45,652 bases of DNA from the IMG/VR virus record IMGVR_UViG_3300034108_000189, positions 1 through 45,652 of that record. The stretch is one strand, 5' to 3'. The DNA comes from a virus. Both the position numbers and the translations under genes were made by a program. Shown piece after piece: positions 9,828 to 16,213 of the stretch. Every line of letters starts with the position of its first letter. Within the stretch, counting starts at the first letter, position 1. The notes beneath the pieces are model-generated. The model saw nothing but the letters and a program-made list of their open reading frames with translations, had not been told where the DNA came from and did no database searches.

Positions 9828-10208
9828 CTATTCAGCTTCTTGAGAATCAGTACCTAAGAACTTAAAATCTAATAAAACTGTACCCTCTGTTTGCACCATC
9901 ATATTTGGATTTAATATTATAGACTTTTTATTATCATCACTTCTTATAACAAGCCCTATCTTCTCTGCTTTATTTATAGAATTCCTTACAGTCTGTGGGG
10001 ATTTAAAGATCCAACCTTCTTCTGAAGAAGCATCATAACAGAAGTCTGTTAGTTCAACTGGTTGATTAAAGCTTAATAGTGTTAAACAGTTCAAGTCAGA
10101 TTCACTTAGAGAAAGTTTATTAATGTAACAATGCGTTAGGATCTGATACTTGACCAGATCCCATTTAGGCATTTTTACTCTTTTCTGTACTTGATTAACT
10201 ATAGCCAT
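9828..10208 (-). CDS. Winged-helix DNA-binding protein (tentative)
   Basis: A 126-residue basic-to-neutral protein. Residues about 70-112 (FKSPQTVRNSINKAEKIGL, then VIRSDDNKKSIILNP) look like a recognition helix followed by the two-strand wing of a winged helix-turn-helix. It abuts the IHF-like gene with no gap. It could be a regulator or the DNA-recognition (small terminase-like) component of packaging. No family name is claimed. Confidence 0.5.
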   Translation of the reverse strand: MAIVNQVQKRVKMPKWDLVKYQILTHCYINKLSLSESDLNCLTLLSFNQPVELTDFCYDASSEEGWIFKSPQTVRNSINKAEKIGLVIRSDDNKKSIILNPNMMVQTEGTVLLDFKFLGTDSQEAE

Positions 10209-10210
10209 GA

Positions 10211-10522
10211 CTATCCTTTTCTGAGCTTTCTTTTACTCTGCTCAGGCATAGAAGGTTCTTTATCAATATCATTATCAGAACCTCTTTCTTCTAACTCATC
10301 TTCTGGTTCTAATTCTTGTTCTTGTTGAGATTGAGCCATCATAGCATACTGCATTTGAATGTGCGTTCTCTTATATCTTACCTCATCAATCTTCATAAGA
10401 ACTTCTTCATACTTGAGTTGTGCTTCTAAGTAGGGCAAGGAATCAGTATAGAATTGAAGCATTTGTTCTTTTTGAGCAGCCAACTCTTCAGCTGTAAACT
10501 CTCTTTCTTGTTGGTTTTCCAT
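10211..10522 (-). CDS. Acidic coiled-coil protein
   Basis: A 103-residue protein dominated by E, Q, L and A in its first 70 residues, which suggests one long coiled coil, followed by an acidic stretch (EPEDELEERGSDNDIDKE) and a basic end (SKRKLRKG). No motif is recognised. It is the first gene of a minus-strand unit that starts at a TTTTGTATATTTG box about 24 bases upstream and runs through terminase. Confidence 0.55.
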   Translation of the reverse strand: MENQQEREFTAEELAAQKEQMLQFYTDSLPYLEAQLKYEEVLMKIDEVRYKRTHIQMQYAMMAQSQQEQELEPEDELEERGSDNDIDKEPSMPEQSKRKLRKG

Positions 10523-10545
10523 AATAATTAATTTTTGGTTTAGAA

Positions 10546-10560
10546 CAAATATACAAAATA
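10546..10560 (-). promoter_or_regulatory. Putative promoter box for packaging operon
   Basis: On the minus strand this reads TATTTTGTATATTTG, containing TATATTTG, a match to the Bacteroidota -7 consensus TAnnTTTG. It lies 24 bases before the first gene of the packaging unit and just downstream of a terminator. Confidence 0.5.
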
Positions 10561-10583
10561 AGTTTAAATGTATATTGTTTAAA

Positions 10584-10614
10584 TAAAAAATCCAGGCACA
10601 GAAAGTACCTGGAT
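10584..10614 (-). terminator. Intrinsic terminator after the lysis-side unit
   Basis: The minus strand reads ATCCAGG, an 11-base loop, then CCTGGAT followed by TTTTTTA. The stem is a perfect 7 bp. It separates the small basic protein gene from the packaging operon promoter. Confidence 0.72.
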
Positions 10615-10633
10615 CATAGTAGTTTAAGTAATG

Positions 10634-10939
10634 TTACTTTTTCTTAGCAGTTCTTTTTACAGTACCACCTTTTTTCATACCTAATTTTTCTTTAATAGCA
10701 TCACGGTTTTTATAAACTAAAGCACCAGCAACTCCTGTTGCTAAAGCACCTACAGCTTTTTTAACTCCTTCAGGAATACTACGTTTTCCATATTTAGTTA
10801 CTTTACCACAACCACTTTTGCGTCTTCTTCTTCTTTTACCGTCAGCACCTGTATATTCTTCCATACAAGAATCATCAGAAGCACCACCTGTTTGGTAACT
10901 CTTCATAGAACGGATCATTTGATTTTTACTATCTATCAT
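10634..10939 (-). CDS. Small basic protein with glycine-alanine hydrophobic segment
   Basis: A 101-residue protein. The middle is extremely basic (GKRRRRRKSGCGK, about residues 34-46). It is followed by a small-residue hydrophobic helix (VGALATGVAGALVY, about residues 62-75) and a lysine-rich tail. The G/A-x3-G spacing could form a membrane-associated or packing helix. Such proteins may bind DNA in the head or act at the membrane; nothing decides between these. It is the last gene before the terminator at 10584-10614. Confidence 0.55.
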   Translation of the reverse strand: MIDSKNQMIRSMKSYQTGGASDDSCMEEYTGADGKRRRRRKSGCGKVTKYGKRSIPEGVKKAVGALATGVAGALVYKNRDAIKEKLGMKKGGTVKRTAKKK

Positions 10940-10941
10940 GA

Positions 10942-11100
10942 TTATCTGTTTTTAATTGTAAAGTTTAAGATAGTAAGTAAGTAAAAGCTTCTAGAGATAT
11001 CAATTTCAACAGAGAGTACATCAATAAAAGATACTCTTAACTTAATTGCAAACTTATCCCATTGCTTTGTATAACTATCCCAGCCGTTTCTAAACTTCAT
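10942..11100 (-). CDS. Small hypothetical protein, 52 residues
   Basis: An uninterrupted frame from the ATG at 11100 to the TAA at 10942 encodes MKFRNGWDSYTKQW onward to FTIKNR. It fits exactly between the endolysin stop (7-base gap) and the next gene start (2-base gap), as expected for a real gene in a tightly packed operon. The C-terminal half has amphipathic or hydrophobic stretches (SFYLLTILNFTI) that could associate with membrane. The function is unknown. Confidence 0.5.
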   Translation of the reverse strand: MKFRNGWDSYTKQWDKFAIKLRVSFIDVLSVEIDISRSFYLLTILNFTIKNR

Positions 11101-11106
11101 AAGTTA

Positions 11107-11574
11107 TTATTTAAGTGGAAGATATTTAGTAGCACTACCTGCCTTAACAGCTTTAAGGATTTGCTTACGTTGTGCACCATCTGAGTTGTAAGATACATGC
11201 ACCCAGTCAGGATTAGTATCTGTACCAAATTCCCAGATAAGTTGATCAAAATTAACATTTGCTTTGATAAAGTCAAATACCATTTTATTAGTTACACCAT
11301 TTGAACTACCATCCATATCAATGTCAATAGCTTCTCCTTTACAATGTTGTGATGAAGATGCGCCACCCACAGCCTTATTCAAAGCAGCGGAACGGTATCC
11401 TGAGCTTAAATGGATAGGAACACCAAAGTGTTCACGGATTGGTTGAAATACATTTTCAGCCAATTTCTTGAAGTTCTCAATATGCTCTGGTGTAGGCATA
11501 TTACTAATTCCTCTTCTTTTTGCAGTCTCACTTCTTGTTACTTCTGCAAGTGCTAAATTTTTACTTAATTGCAT
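11107..11574 (-). CDS. Endolysin, peptidase M15 family
   Basis: A zinc-dependent D-Ala-D-Ala carboxypeptidase-like enzyme that cuts peptide cross-links in peptidoglycan at lysis. All the M15 hallmarks are present in 155 residues: SSGYRS (57-62), SQHCKGEAID with zinc ligands H77 and D84, and DWVHVSY with H126 as the third ligand. No signal peptide is present, so export through a holin is expected. A holin-like gene lies 19 bases upstream in the same unit. The length is typical for single-domain phage M15 endolysins. Confidence 0.88.
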   Translation of the reverse strand: MQLSKNLALAEVTRSETAKRRGISNMPTPEHIENFKKLAENVFQPIREHFGVPIHLSSGYRSAALNKAVGGASSSQHCKGEAIDIDMDGSSNGVTNKMVFDFIKANVNFDQLIWEFGTDTNPDWVHVSYNSDGAQRKQILKAVKAGSATKYLPLK

Positions 11575-11593
11575 TGTGTTTTGTTTTATATGA

Positions 11594-11869
11594 TTAATCT
11601 ACTACTTCTTCTGAAGTCTCTTCTTGTTTCTTTGCTTTATTCTTTAAAGCCATAATGCGTCCGGCAGTTGTAATACCAAATGCACCTAAGGTAAGTAACA
11701 TAAATCCATCAAAGATAAATTCTTTGATGATTAGTTCATTACCAATAATACCTGTAATTACATCTACAAATAGTACAAATACCATTGCAAAGAATGATAT
11801 TACCCCTACAAATGCTTGCTCATTAATTTGATTATCATCACTGATCAGTTCTCTAAATAATTTTCTCAT
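11594..11869 (-). CDS. Holin-like membrane protein
   Basis: A 91-residue protein with two hydrophobic segments: about residues 19-43 (AFVGVISFFAMVFVLFVDVI region) and about residues 55-75 (FDGFMLLTLGAFGITTAG). The C-terminal tail is charged (ALKNKAKKQEETSEEVVD). Two membrane passes, small size and a place directly before the endolysin gene fit a holin that lets the endolysin cross the inner membrane. The family was not recognised by sequence. Confidence 0.62.
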   Translation of the reverse strand: MRKLFRELISDDNQINEQAFVGVISFFAMVFVLFVDVITGIIGNELIIKEFIFDGFMLLTLGAFGITTAGRIMALKNKAKKQEETSEEVVD

Positions 11870-11872
11870 AAC

Positions 11873-12421
11873 TTATAATTTAATTGGAACCTTAGTTACC
11901 TTAGGTCTCTCTGGTTTAATAATTGCTCTTTCCCATCCTTTGAGGGGATTTTCCTTTTTCTCATAAGGATCAAAAGGATCTGGACACTTATAAAAATATA
12001 AATCTCCATTCATATTATCCTTTTGTACATAATATTGGCTCAAGTCTACAGCATACATTGTGCTGTCATCCCATGAGTAATATATCCATACATTATTAAT
12101 TGATGCATCTAATAACCAAGCTTCAAGCATATCCAGCCTTTGTGCTATCTCATCATCAAATACATGCTCAATTATTACTCTTTCCTTCTCAAGAATTATT
12201 GTATCTAATATTGCAATAATACTATCTTTAGTAATCAGATCTTTTTTAAATGCTGCAATCTTTGCTTTCTGACTTTCAAATATATTATTAATGTCATCAG
12301 CTTGTTGAACAGTTAAGATTACTACACTATCCCCTTTAATTACCGTCTTCAGTGGGTAGTTTGATTGGCTGAAAATCAAACTGGTCACCAGTAGACTGCT
12401 TAACATTAACATCCTTTTCAT
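11873..12421 (-). CDS. Secreted coiled-coil protein (outer spanin candidate)
   Basis: A 182-residue protein. Residues 1-19 form a signal peptide (MKRMLMLSSLLVTSLIFSQS) with a probable signal peptidase I site after the serine-glutamine; there is no lipobox cysteine. A helical region follows (about 35-95), then a C-terminal part with aromatic residues (VWIYYSWDD) and a proline- and lysine-rich end. Its first 86 bases overlap the end of the preceding membrane-anchored coiled-coil gene in another frame, an arrangement like Rz/Rz1 spanin pairs that fuse inner and outer membranes. The missing lipobox argues against a classical o-spanin. Confidence 0.5.
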   Translation of the reverse strand: MKRMLMLSSLLVTSLIFSQSNYPLKTVIKGDSVVILTVQQADDINNIFESQKAKIAAFKKDLITKDSIIAILDTIILEKERVIIEHVFDDEIAQRLDMLEAWLLDASINNVWIYYSWDDSTMYAVDLSQYYVQKDNMNGDLYFYKCPDPFDPYEKKENPLKGWERAIIKPERPKVTKVPIKL

Positions 12422-12716
12422 GTGCTAGTTCTTTTTTAATGTCTTTAACTATAGACTTTGTACTATCTAAATCTCCTATTACTTCTGCCACCATATTCTC
12501 AAGATTAGCTTTATCTGTTACTAATTCTTGGTTCTCAGCCTTTAGTTGATTAACACTATTGGTAAGTTTCTTATTTGCTGTAGTAAGCTGTTTGTTTTCT
12601 CCGGTAAGTTGTATATTATCTTCTACAACAACAACGTGTTCTGTACCGCTAGAAAATATTTGTATTACCACAATTGTGATAAACAATGCTCCAACTATAA
12701 GAAGTTTCTTTTTCAT
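12336..12716 (-). CDS. Membrane-anchored coiled-coil protein (inner spanin candidate)
   Basis: A 126-residue protein with a short basic start and one N-terminal membrane helix (about residues 4-21, LLIVGALFITIVVIQIF). The rest is a periplasmic coiled coil rich in N, L, K, E and T (about 30-105). This is the layout of Rz-type i-spanins. It overlaps the next gene by 86 bases. A role in lysis is inferred from topology and neighbours. Confidence 0.52.
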   Translation of the reverse strand: MKKKLLIVGALFITIVVIQIFSSGTEHVVVVEDNIQLTGENKQLTTANKKLTNSVNQLKAENQELVTDKANLENMVAEVIGDLDSTKSIVKDIKKELAHEKDVNVKQSTGDQFDFQPIKLPTEDGN

Positions 12717-12961
12717 TTTTTTGTTTTACCAAATAGCATCAACACAGTTTCTTTTAGACTTTTTGAGCTCTCAGTGCTTTCATCTAGTTTCTTTTCTAGA
12801 TCATCTCTGTAATCACCTTCTAGCTCCTCTACTCTTGCTTTTAACTCTTCCTCACTCTTGAGTAGTTTGTTTAAAAACATCCAGCATAAATAACCCAGTG
12901 CTAAAACAGCAAAGCCTAATACTCCGTACTGTGTTAATACTTCAAAGGGACCGAATGACAT
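12713..12961 (-). CDS. Single-pass membrane protein, paralogue A
   Basis: An 82-residue protein with a hydrophobic helix at about residues 12-30 (YGVLGFAVLALGYLCWMFL), then a charged coiled-coil tail. The helix closely matches the helix of the next upstream gene (YGPLGLAVLALGYVAWLFI), so the two are tandem duplicates. Such proteins in lysis modules include BhlA-type holins or bacteriocin-like proteins. It overlaps its upstream and downstream neighbours by 1 and 4 bases. Confidence 0.55.
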   Translation of the reverse strand: MSFGPFEVLTQYGVLGFAVLALGYLCWMFLNKLLKSEEELKARVEELEGDYRDDLEKKLDESTESSKSLKETVLMLFGKTKK

Positions 12962-13161
12962 TACTTCTTAGTTTTTCTCTTTACTACTTTCTTTTCTTCA
13001 AGCTCTTCTTTCATCTTCTTGTTATCATCAAGGTATCTCTTGATAAATAACCAAGCAACATATCCAAGAGCCAATACTGCTAAACCTAGCGGACCGTAGT
13101 CTGCTAGTTGTCCAAATACACCAAAATCTGGTGCAGTTGTTTCTACTGCTGTTGTATCCAT
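12961..13161 (-). CDS. Single-pass membrane protein, paralogue B
   Basis: A 66-residue protein with a short acidic N terminus (MDTTAVETTAPDFG), a membrane helix at about residues 23-41 and a lysine/glutamate-rich cytoplasmic-type tail. It is a clear tandem copy of the 82-residue neighbour through the YGxLGxAVLALGYxxWxF motif. The stop and start of the pair share one base. Confidence 0.55.
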   Translation of the reverse strand: MDTTAVETTAPDFGVFGQLADYGPLGLAVLALGYVAWLFIKRYLDDNKKMKEELEEKKVVKRKTKK

Positions 13162-13424
13162 TATCTTTGTAATATTAATTGTTTAACTGCATCAGATAGC
13201 TCACCTACAGTTCTTGCTAGGTTCTTAATTTCTAACTGAGTTTGTTCTTGAATTGCTTGATACTTAAGTCTTGATTCTTGTTCTACCAATTCAATTTTAC
13301 CTTTAAGTTTACCTAGGCTTTCTGTGTTATTTCTAACATCTGTGTGGATCATTCTTAAAAAGTAACCAAGTACTCCTGTTACTGCAATAAGTCCCCATTG
13401 AACTAACTGTGCTATTTCCATCAT
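13161..13424 (-). CDS. Membrane-anchored coiled-coil protein
   Basis: An 87-residue protein with an N-terminal membrane helix at about residues 5-24 (AQLVQWGLIAVTGVLGYFLR), then a continuous coiled coil to the end. Similar short proteins occur in phage lysis cassettes. It shares one base with the gene that follows and overlaps the one before by 4 bases. Confidence 0.52.
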   Translation of the reverse strand: MMEIAQLVQWGLIAVTGVLGYFLRMIHTDVRNNTESLGKLKGKIELVEQESRLKYQAIQEQTQLEIKNLARTVGELSDAVKQLILQR

Positions 13425-13927
13425 TTTATAATTAATCCTGTTGTTAATAATCCATTCAGTAGAATGGAAATGTTTCTTTGCCTCTTTATTCTCTTTAAAT
13501 CAAAGTCTTTAGTTGCTATAATAGTATCCTTAGCATTGATAATGTATCTCTGCGCTTGGATAATAGTATCCTGGGCTGCTATAATAACATCCTTTTCTTT
13601 ATCTCTACGGTATAGTACATGGATCATTGTGTCCTGAATCTGGACAATGTTGAAGGTATCTTTAGAGTTTCTTACGTTATCTAACTGAGAATGTAAGTCT
13701 AATAAGCCAGCATTAAGTTCTGCAATAAACTCTTTACTATTGTCTATTACTTGCCCTTGCTCTTTTATTAGAGTCTCTTTACCTTCAATTCTTTTCTCAA
13801 TTACTTTTTGCTTACTGACCGGATAAACCTGAGTAGGTTTTCTTAAAAGCAAAAACAGGCACATCACTATAAGACATACCTGTAATATGGTTGAAAGATT
13901 AATACGTGATATATGTATGTTCCTCAT
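13421..13927 (-). CDS. Two-helix membrane protein with central coiled coil
   Basis: A 168-residue protein starting MRNIHISRIN. One membrane helix lies near residues 12-30 (STILQVCLIVMCLFLLL), a long coiled coil rich in I, K, D, Q and T fills the middle, and a second hydrophobic segment (ISILLNGLLTTGLII) ends the protein. An upstream in-frame ATG at 13942 lies inside the TTTTTTGTATATTA promoter-like box, so the internal start is preferred. It is the first gene of the lysis unit. Function unknown. Confidence 0.5.
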   Translation of the reverse strand: MRNIHISRINLSTILQVCLIVMCLFLLLRKPTQVYPVSKQKVIEKRIEGKETLIKEQGQVIDNSKEFIAELNAGLLDLHSQLDNVRNSKDTFNIVQIQDTMIHVLYRRDKEKDVIIAAQDTIIQAQRYIINAKDTIIATKDFDLKRIKRQRNISILLNGLLTTGLIIK

Positions 13928-13932
13928 ACATA

Positions 13933-13946
13933 TAATATACAAAAAA
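13933..13946 (-). promoter_or_regulatory. Putative promoter box for the lysis unit
   Basis: The minus strand reads TTTTTTGTATATTA, only 6 bases before the chosen start at 13927. This implies a very short leader if the box is used. Confidence 0.4.
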
Positions 13947-13947
13947 T

Positions 13948-16167
13948 TTATAACTTACCAAGCATATATTTCTCTGCATTTTTAGTTGTATCATCTGCTG
14001 CAAGCATTACCTTAATGATTTCTGCATCAACATGTTTAGGATGTACCCACCAGTCTTCATAAGGACAATCATCATTAGGAGAGATATTACTTGCAATAAG
14101 CATATAACCTTTACTTAGTAAGAAATTTCTAGACTTTGTTCTAAAAGATTTTGTTACATCTGTATAGTAATCATGTTCATATGTAATTACTCCAAAAGTA
14201 CACTGATCCCAAGGTAACATTGTAAGGATCTCATAAGTAGTTCCTGGTGGTTCACAGTCAACTTGCAAGTAGTCAATATGACCTTTAAGTATAGAGTAAT
14301 CAAACTTTGTAGCGTCACATAGTATAATCTCATTCTTTCTCTGTTGTTTAAACTTGGTAACCTCATGTTCTAAGATTTCTAATGATGTACCAGTCCAACC
14401 CAATTTTTCTAGTAATGCTGTATTACTACCATGGAATGGATCTGCAGCACCAATTTCAAAATACTTACCGTCTTTTTTACCATTAAGCATACTAAGAGTA
14501 AACATATCCTGGTAAGTTTGGGAGAAGTTTTTCATAATGGTTTCTGATCCAGAAAACTTATATCTCAATTGATCATGCAAACCTTTATGATATCTTAAGA
14601 ATGGATCTGGTCCAGTACCCAATGAAGTTATATTAGTCTGTACTAGTTTTCTATATTTATCAGATAGATTATCTGCATTTGCAACCAATTCTAAGAAAAT
14701 TTCTCTAGCTTCTTTTCCTCTACCAATCCACCATGCAGCAACAGCTTTTTGAAAGCCAAGTTGATAACCACCTTCATATGCTAGATTAGCAGTCATAGGT
14801 TTTGCATAAATATGATTTCTTAAACCCATTACAGCATAACTATACATTTGGTGATAGTTCTTTTGCTTTTCATAATACTCACTTAAGAATAAATATGCTT
14901 CTGGTCTACCTGGTTCAAGATTTAATGCATTTAACCAAAGACCAAGTTCAGTAACAGGTCTTCTAGTAAGTGTACATAAAGACTTAGCAACCATTAATAC
15001 TGCTTCATATGTTCTATCAGAATTTTGAGAATACTCAGCAGTTCTTAGATAATAAGACATTGCTGATGCATAATGTCCTTGTGTAAAATAGAATTCTGCA
15101 AGTTCAAATGTTTTATCAGCATTGTATGGGTCATTGATAAATGACTCTAGTTTATATGGAGTTGCTCCTTTAGAGTTTACTTTATCAACTCTATCAGTAA
15201 AATTGCATACATCTTCAATTACATCTGCAGGAACTTTTAAGATATAAGCTGTTGAATCTTGAAATCCAAATGGAATAATAAAGTTTTTACCATCAAATGC
15301 TAAACCACATGAGAATTCAATAGCACCTGTCATAAACTTAAACTCATCAGAGTAGTGTACTATTTTCCAATCTTTATCCCATACAATAAATCTGTGATAA
15401 TAATGAGCATCTTTTCTTCCTTGTTCATTATACCAAAGATCTACTTCATGAGTAAGTGCAATATACATACCGCGATAGGAAATAACTTGTGATCCACCTC
15501 TTATATCTCTTGGAAATATTATGTCTTGTTCTACTAAATGAATAGTTTCTGAAGTGCCTTTCTCAGGATCTACTTTTACTACTTCAGTAGGATTTGACCA
15601 TTTCACATAATGATATGGCATATCAATAATTGGCATCCAATTCTTTTCACAATATGATCCTTTACCTGGTGGTTCAATTCTTACTCTCTTGGTCTCTGTA
15701 GCTTCTTTTTCTATTGTAGAAAGCTCCATTCTACCTTCACCATTAGTTGTAGTATCTCTACGTACTCCTGTAAGATATAATGTATCATCCCAGTAAACTA
15801 CTCTAGCATCTTCAAGTCCTATAAATTCCCAAATAGGTTTTACATCTAGTTTAGATGTATCTACTCTTTGAAATTTATCTATAGAAAGTGTATTAGGATC
15901 TATCTGACATAGATAGTTAGTTGTTCTAAGAGTAACGTCATCCTCTGGATTAAGATATGCTAATGGTCCCCAGGGAGTTTGATATTTCTGTTCTCCTTCA
16001 CTATGATATAGTGCGTATTGAACATGTCTTAGATTCAAAAGATAATATCCATCTACTATAAGTAGAGAAGGGTTAGTTAGTCCTAACCCTTCTGTAAGAT
16101 TTGATGGTATTGTTAAGTAGTTTACAGATCCTCCATTTTGGAGGGCAAGTTGACATAAGTTATTCAT
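13948..16167 (-). CDS. Beta-propeller / TPR / FkbM methyltransferase fusion
   Basis: A 739-residue protein with three parts. Residues about 30-330 resemble a five-bladed propeller of the GH130 / DUF377 type, with GLEDARVVYWDDTLYLTG near residue 117 and CGLAFDGKNFIIPFGF near 285. Residues about 345-500 are tetratricopeptide-like helices (LAEFYFTQGHYASAMSYY and later AYLFLSEYYEKQKNYHQM). From about residue 560 there is an FkbM-type methyltransferase: KYFEIGAADPFHGSN is the SAM-binding loop, and DYLQVDCEPPG and ITYEHDYY are later FkbM motifs. FkbM enzymes methylate sugar or polyketide hydroxyls. It lies next to the giant fibre gene, so modifying a glycan on the fibre or recognising host polysaccharide is a reasonable inference. 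Confidence 0.72.
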   Translation of the reverse strand: MNNLCQLALQNGGSVNYLTIPSNLTEGLGLTNPSLLIVDGYYLLNLRHVQYALYHSEGEQKYQTPWGPLAYLNPEDDVTLRTTNYLCQIDPNTLSIDKFQRVDTSKLDVKPIWEFIGLEDARVVYWDDTLYLTGVRRDTTTNGEGRMELSTIEKEATETKRVRIEPPGKGSYCEKNWMPIIDMPYHYVKWSNPTEVVKVDPEKGTSETIHLVEQDIIFPRDIRGGSQVISYRGMYIALTHEVDLWYNEQGRKDAHYYHRFIVWDKDWKIVHYSDEFKFMTGAIEFSCGLAFDGKNFIIPFGFQDSTAYILKVPADVIEDVCNFTDRVDKVNSKGATPYKLESFINDPYNADKTFELAEFYFTQGHYASAMSYYLRTAEYSQNSDRTYEAVLMVAKSLCTLTRRPVTELGLWLNALNLEPGRPEAYLFLSEYYEKQKNYHQMYSYAVMGLRNHIYAKPMTANLAYEGGYQLGFQKAVAAWWIGRGKEAREIFLELVANADNLSDKYRKLVQTNITSLGTGPDPFLRYHKGLHDQLRYKFSGSETIMKNFSQTYQDMFTLSMLNGKKDGKYFEIGAADPFHGSNTALLEKLGWTGTSLEILEHEVTKFKQQRKNEIILCDATKFDYSILKGHIDYLQVDCEPPGTTYEILTMLPWDQCTFGVITYEHDYYTDVTKSFRTKSRNFLLSKGYMLIASNISPNDDCPYEDWWVHPKHVDAEIIKVMLAADDTTKNAEKYMLGKL

Positions 16168-16185
16168 CTGCTGTTGGTTTTACAA

Positions 16186-16205
16186 CAAATATAATATAAT
16201 TTTTC
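16186..16205 (-). promoter_or_regulatory. Putative promoter box, propeller-FkbM gene
   Basis: The minus strand reads AAAAATTATATTATATTTG, containing TATATTTG, 19 bases before the start codon at 16167. Confidence 0.4.
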
Positions 16206-16213
16206 AACTCATA

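Noticed and set aside
12546-12861. Two plus-strand frames opposite the spanin-like and membrane genes.
   Set aside because: Phenylalanine-rich antisense shadows of coiled-coil genes.
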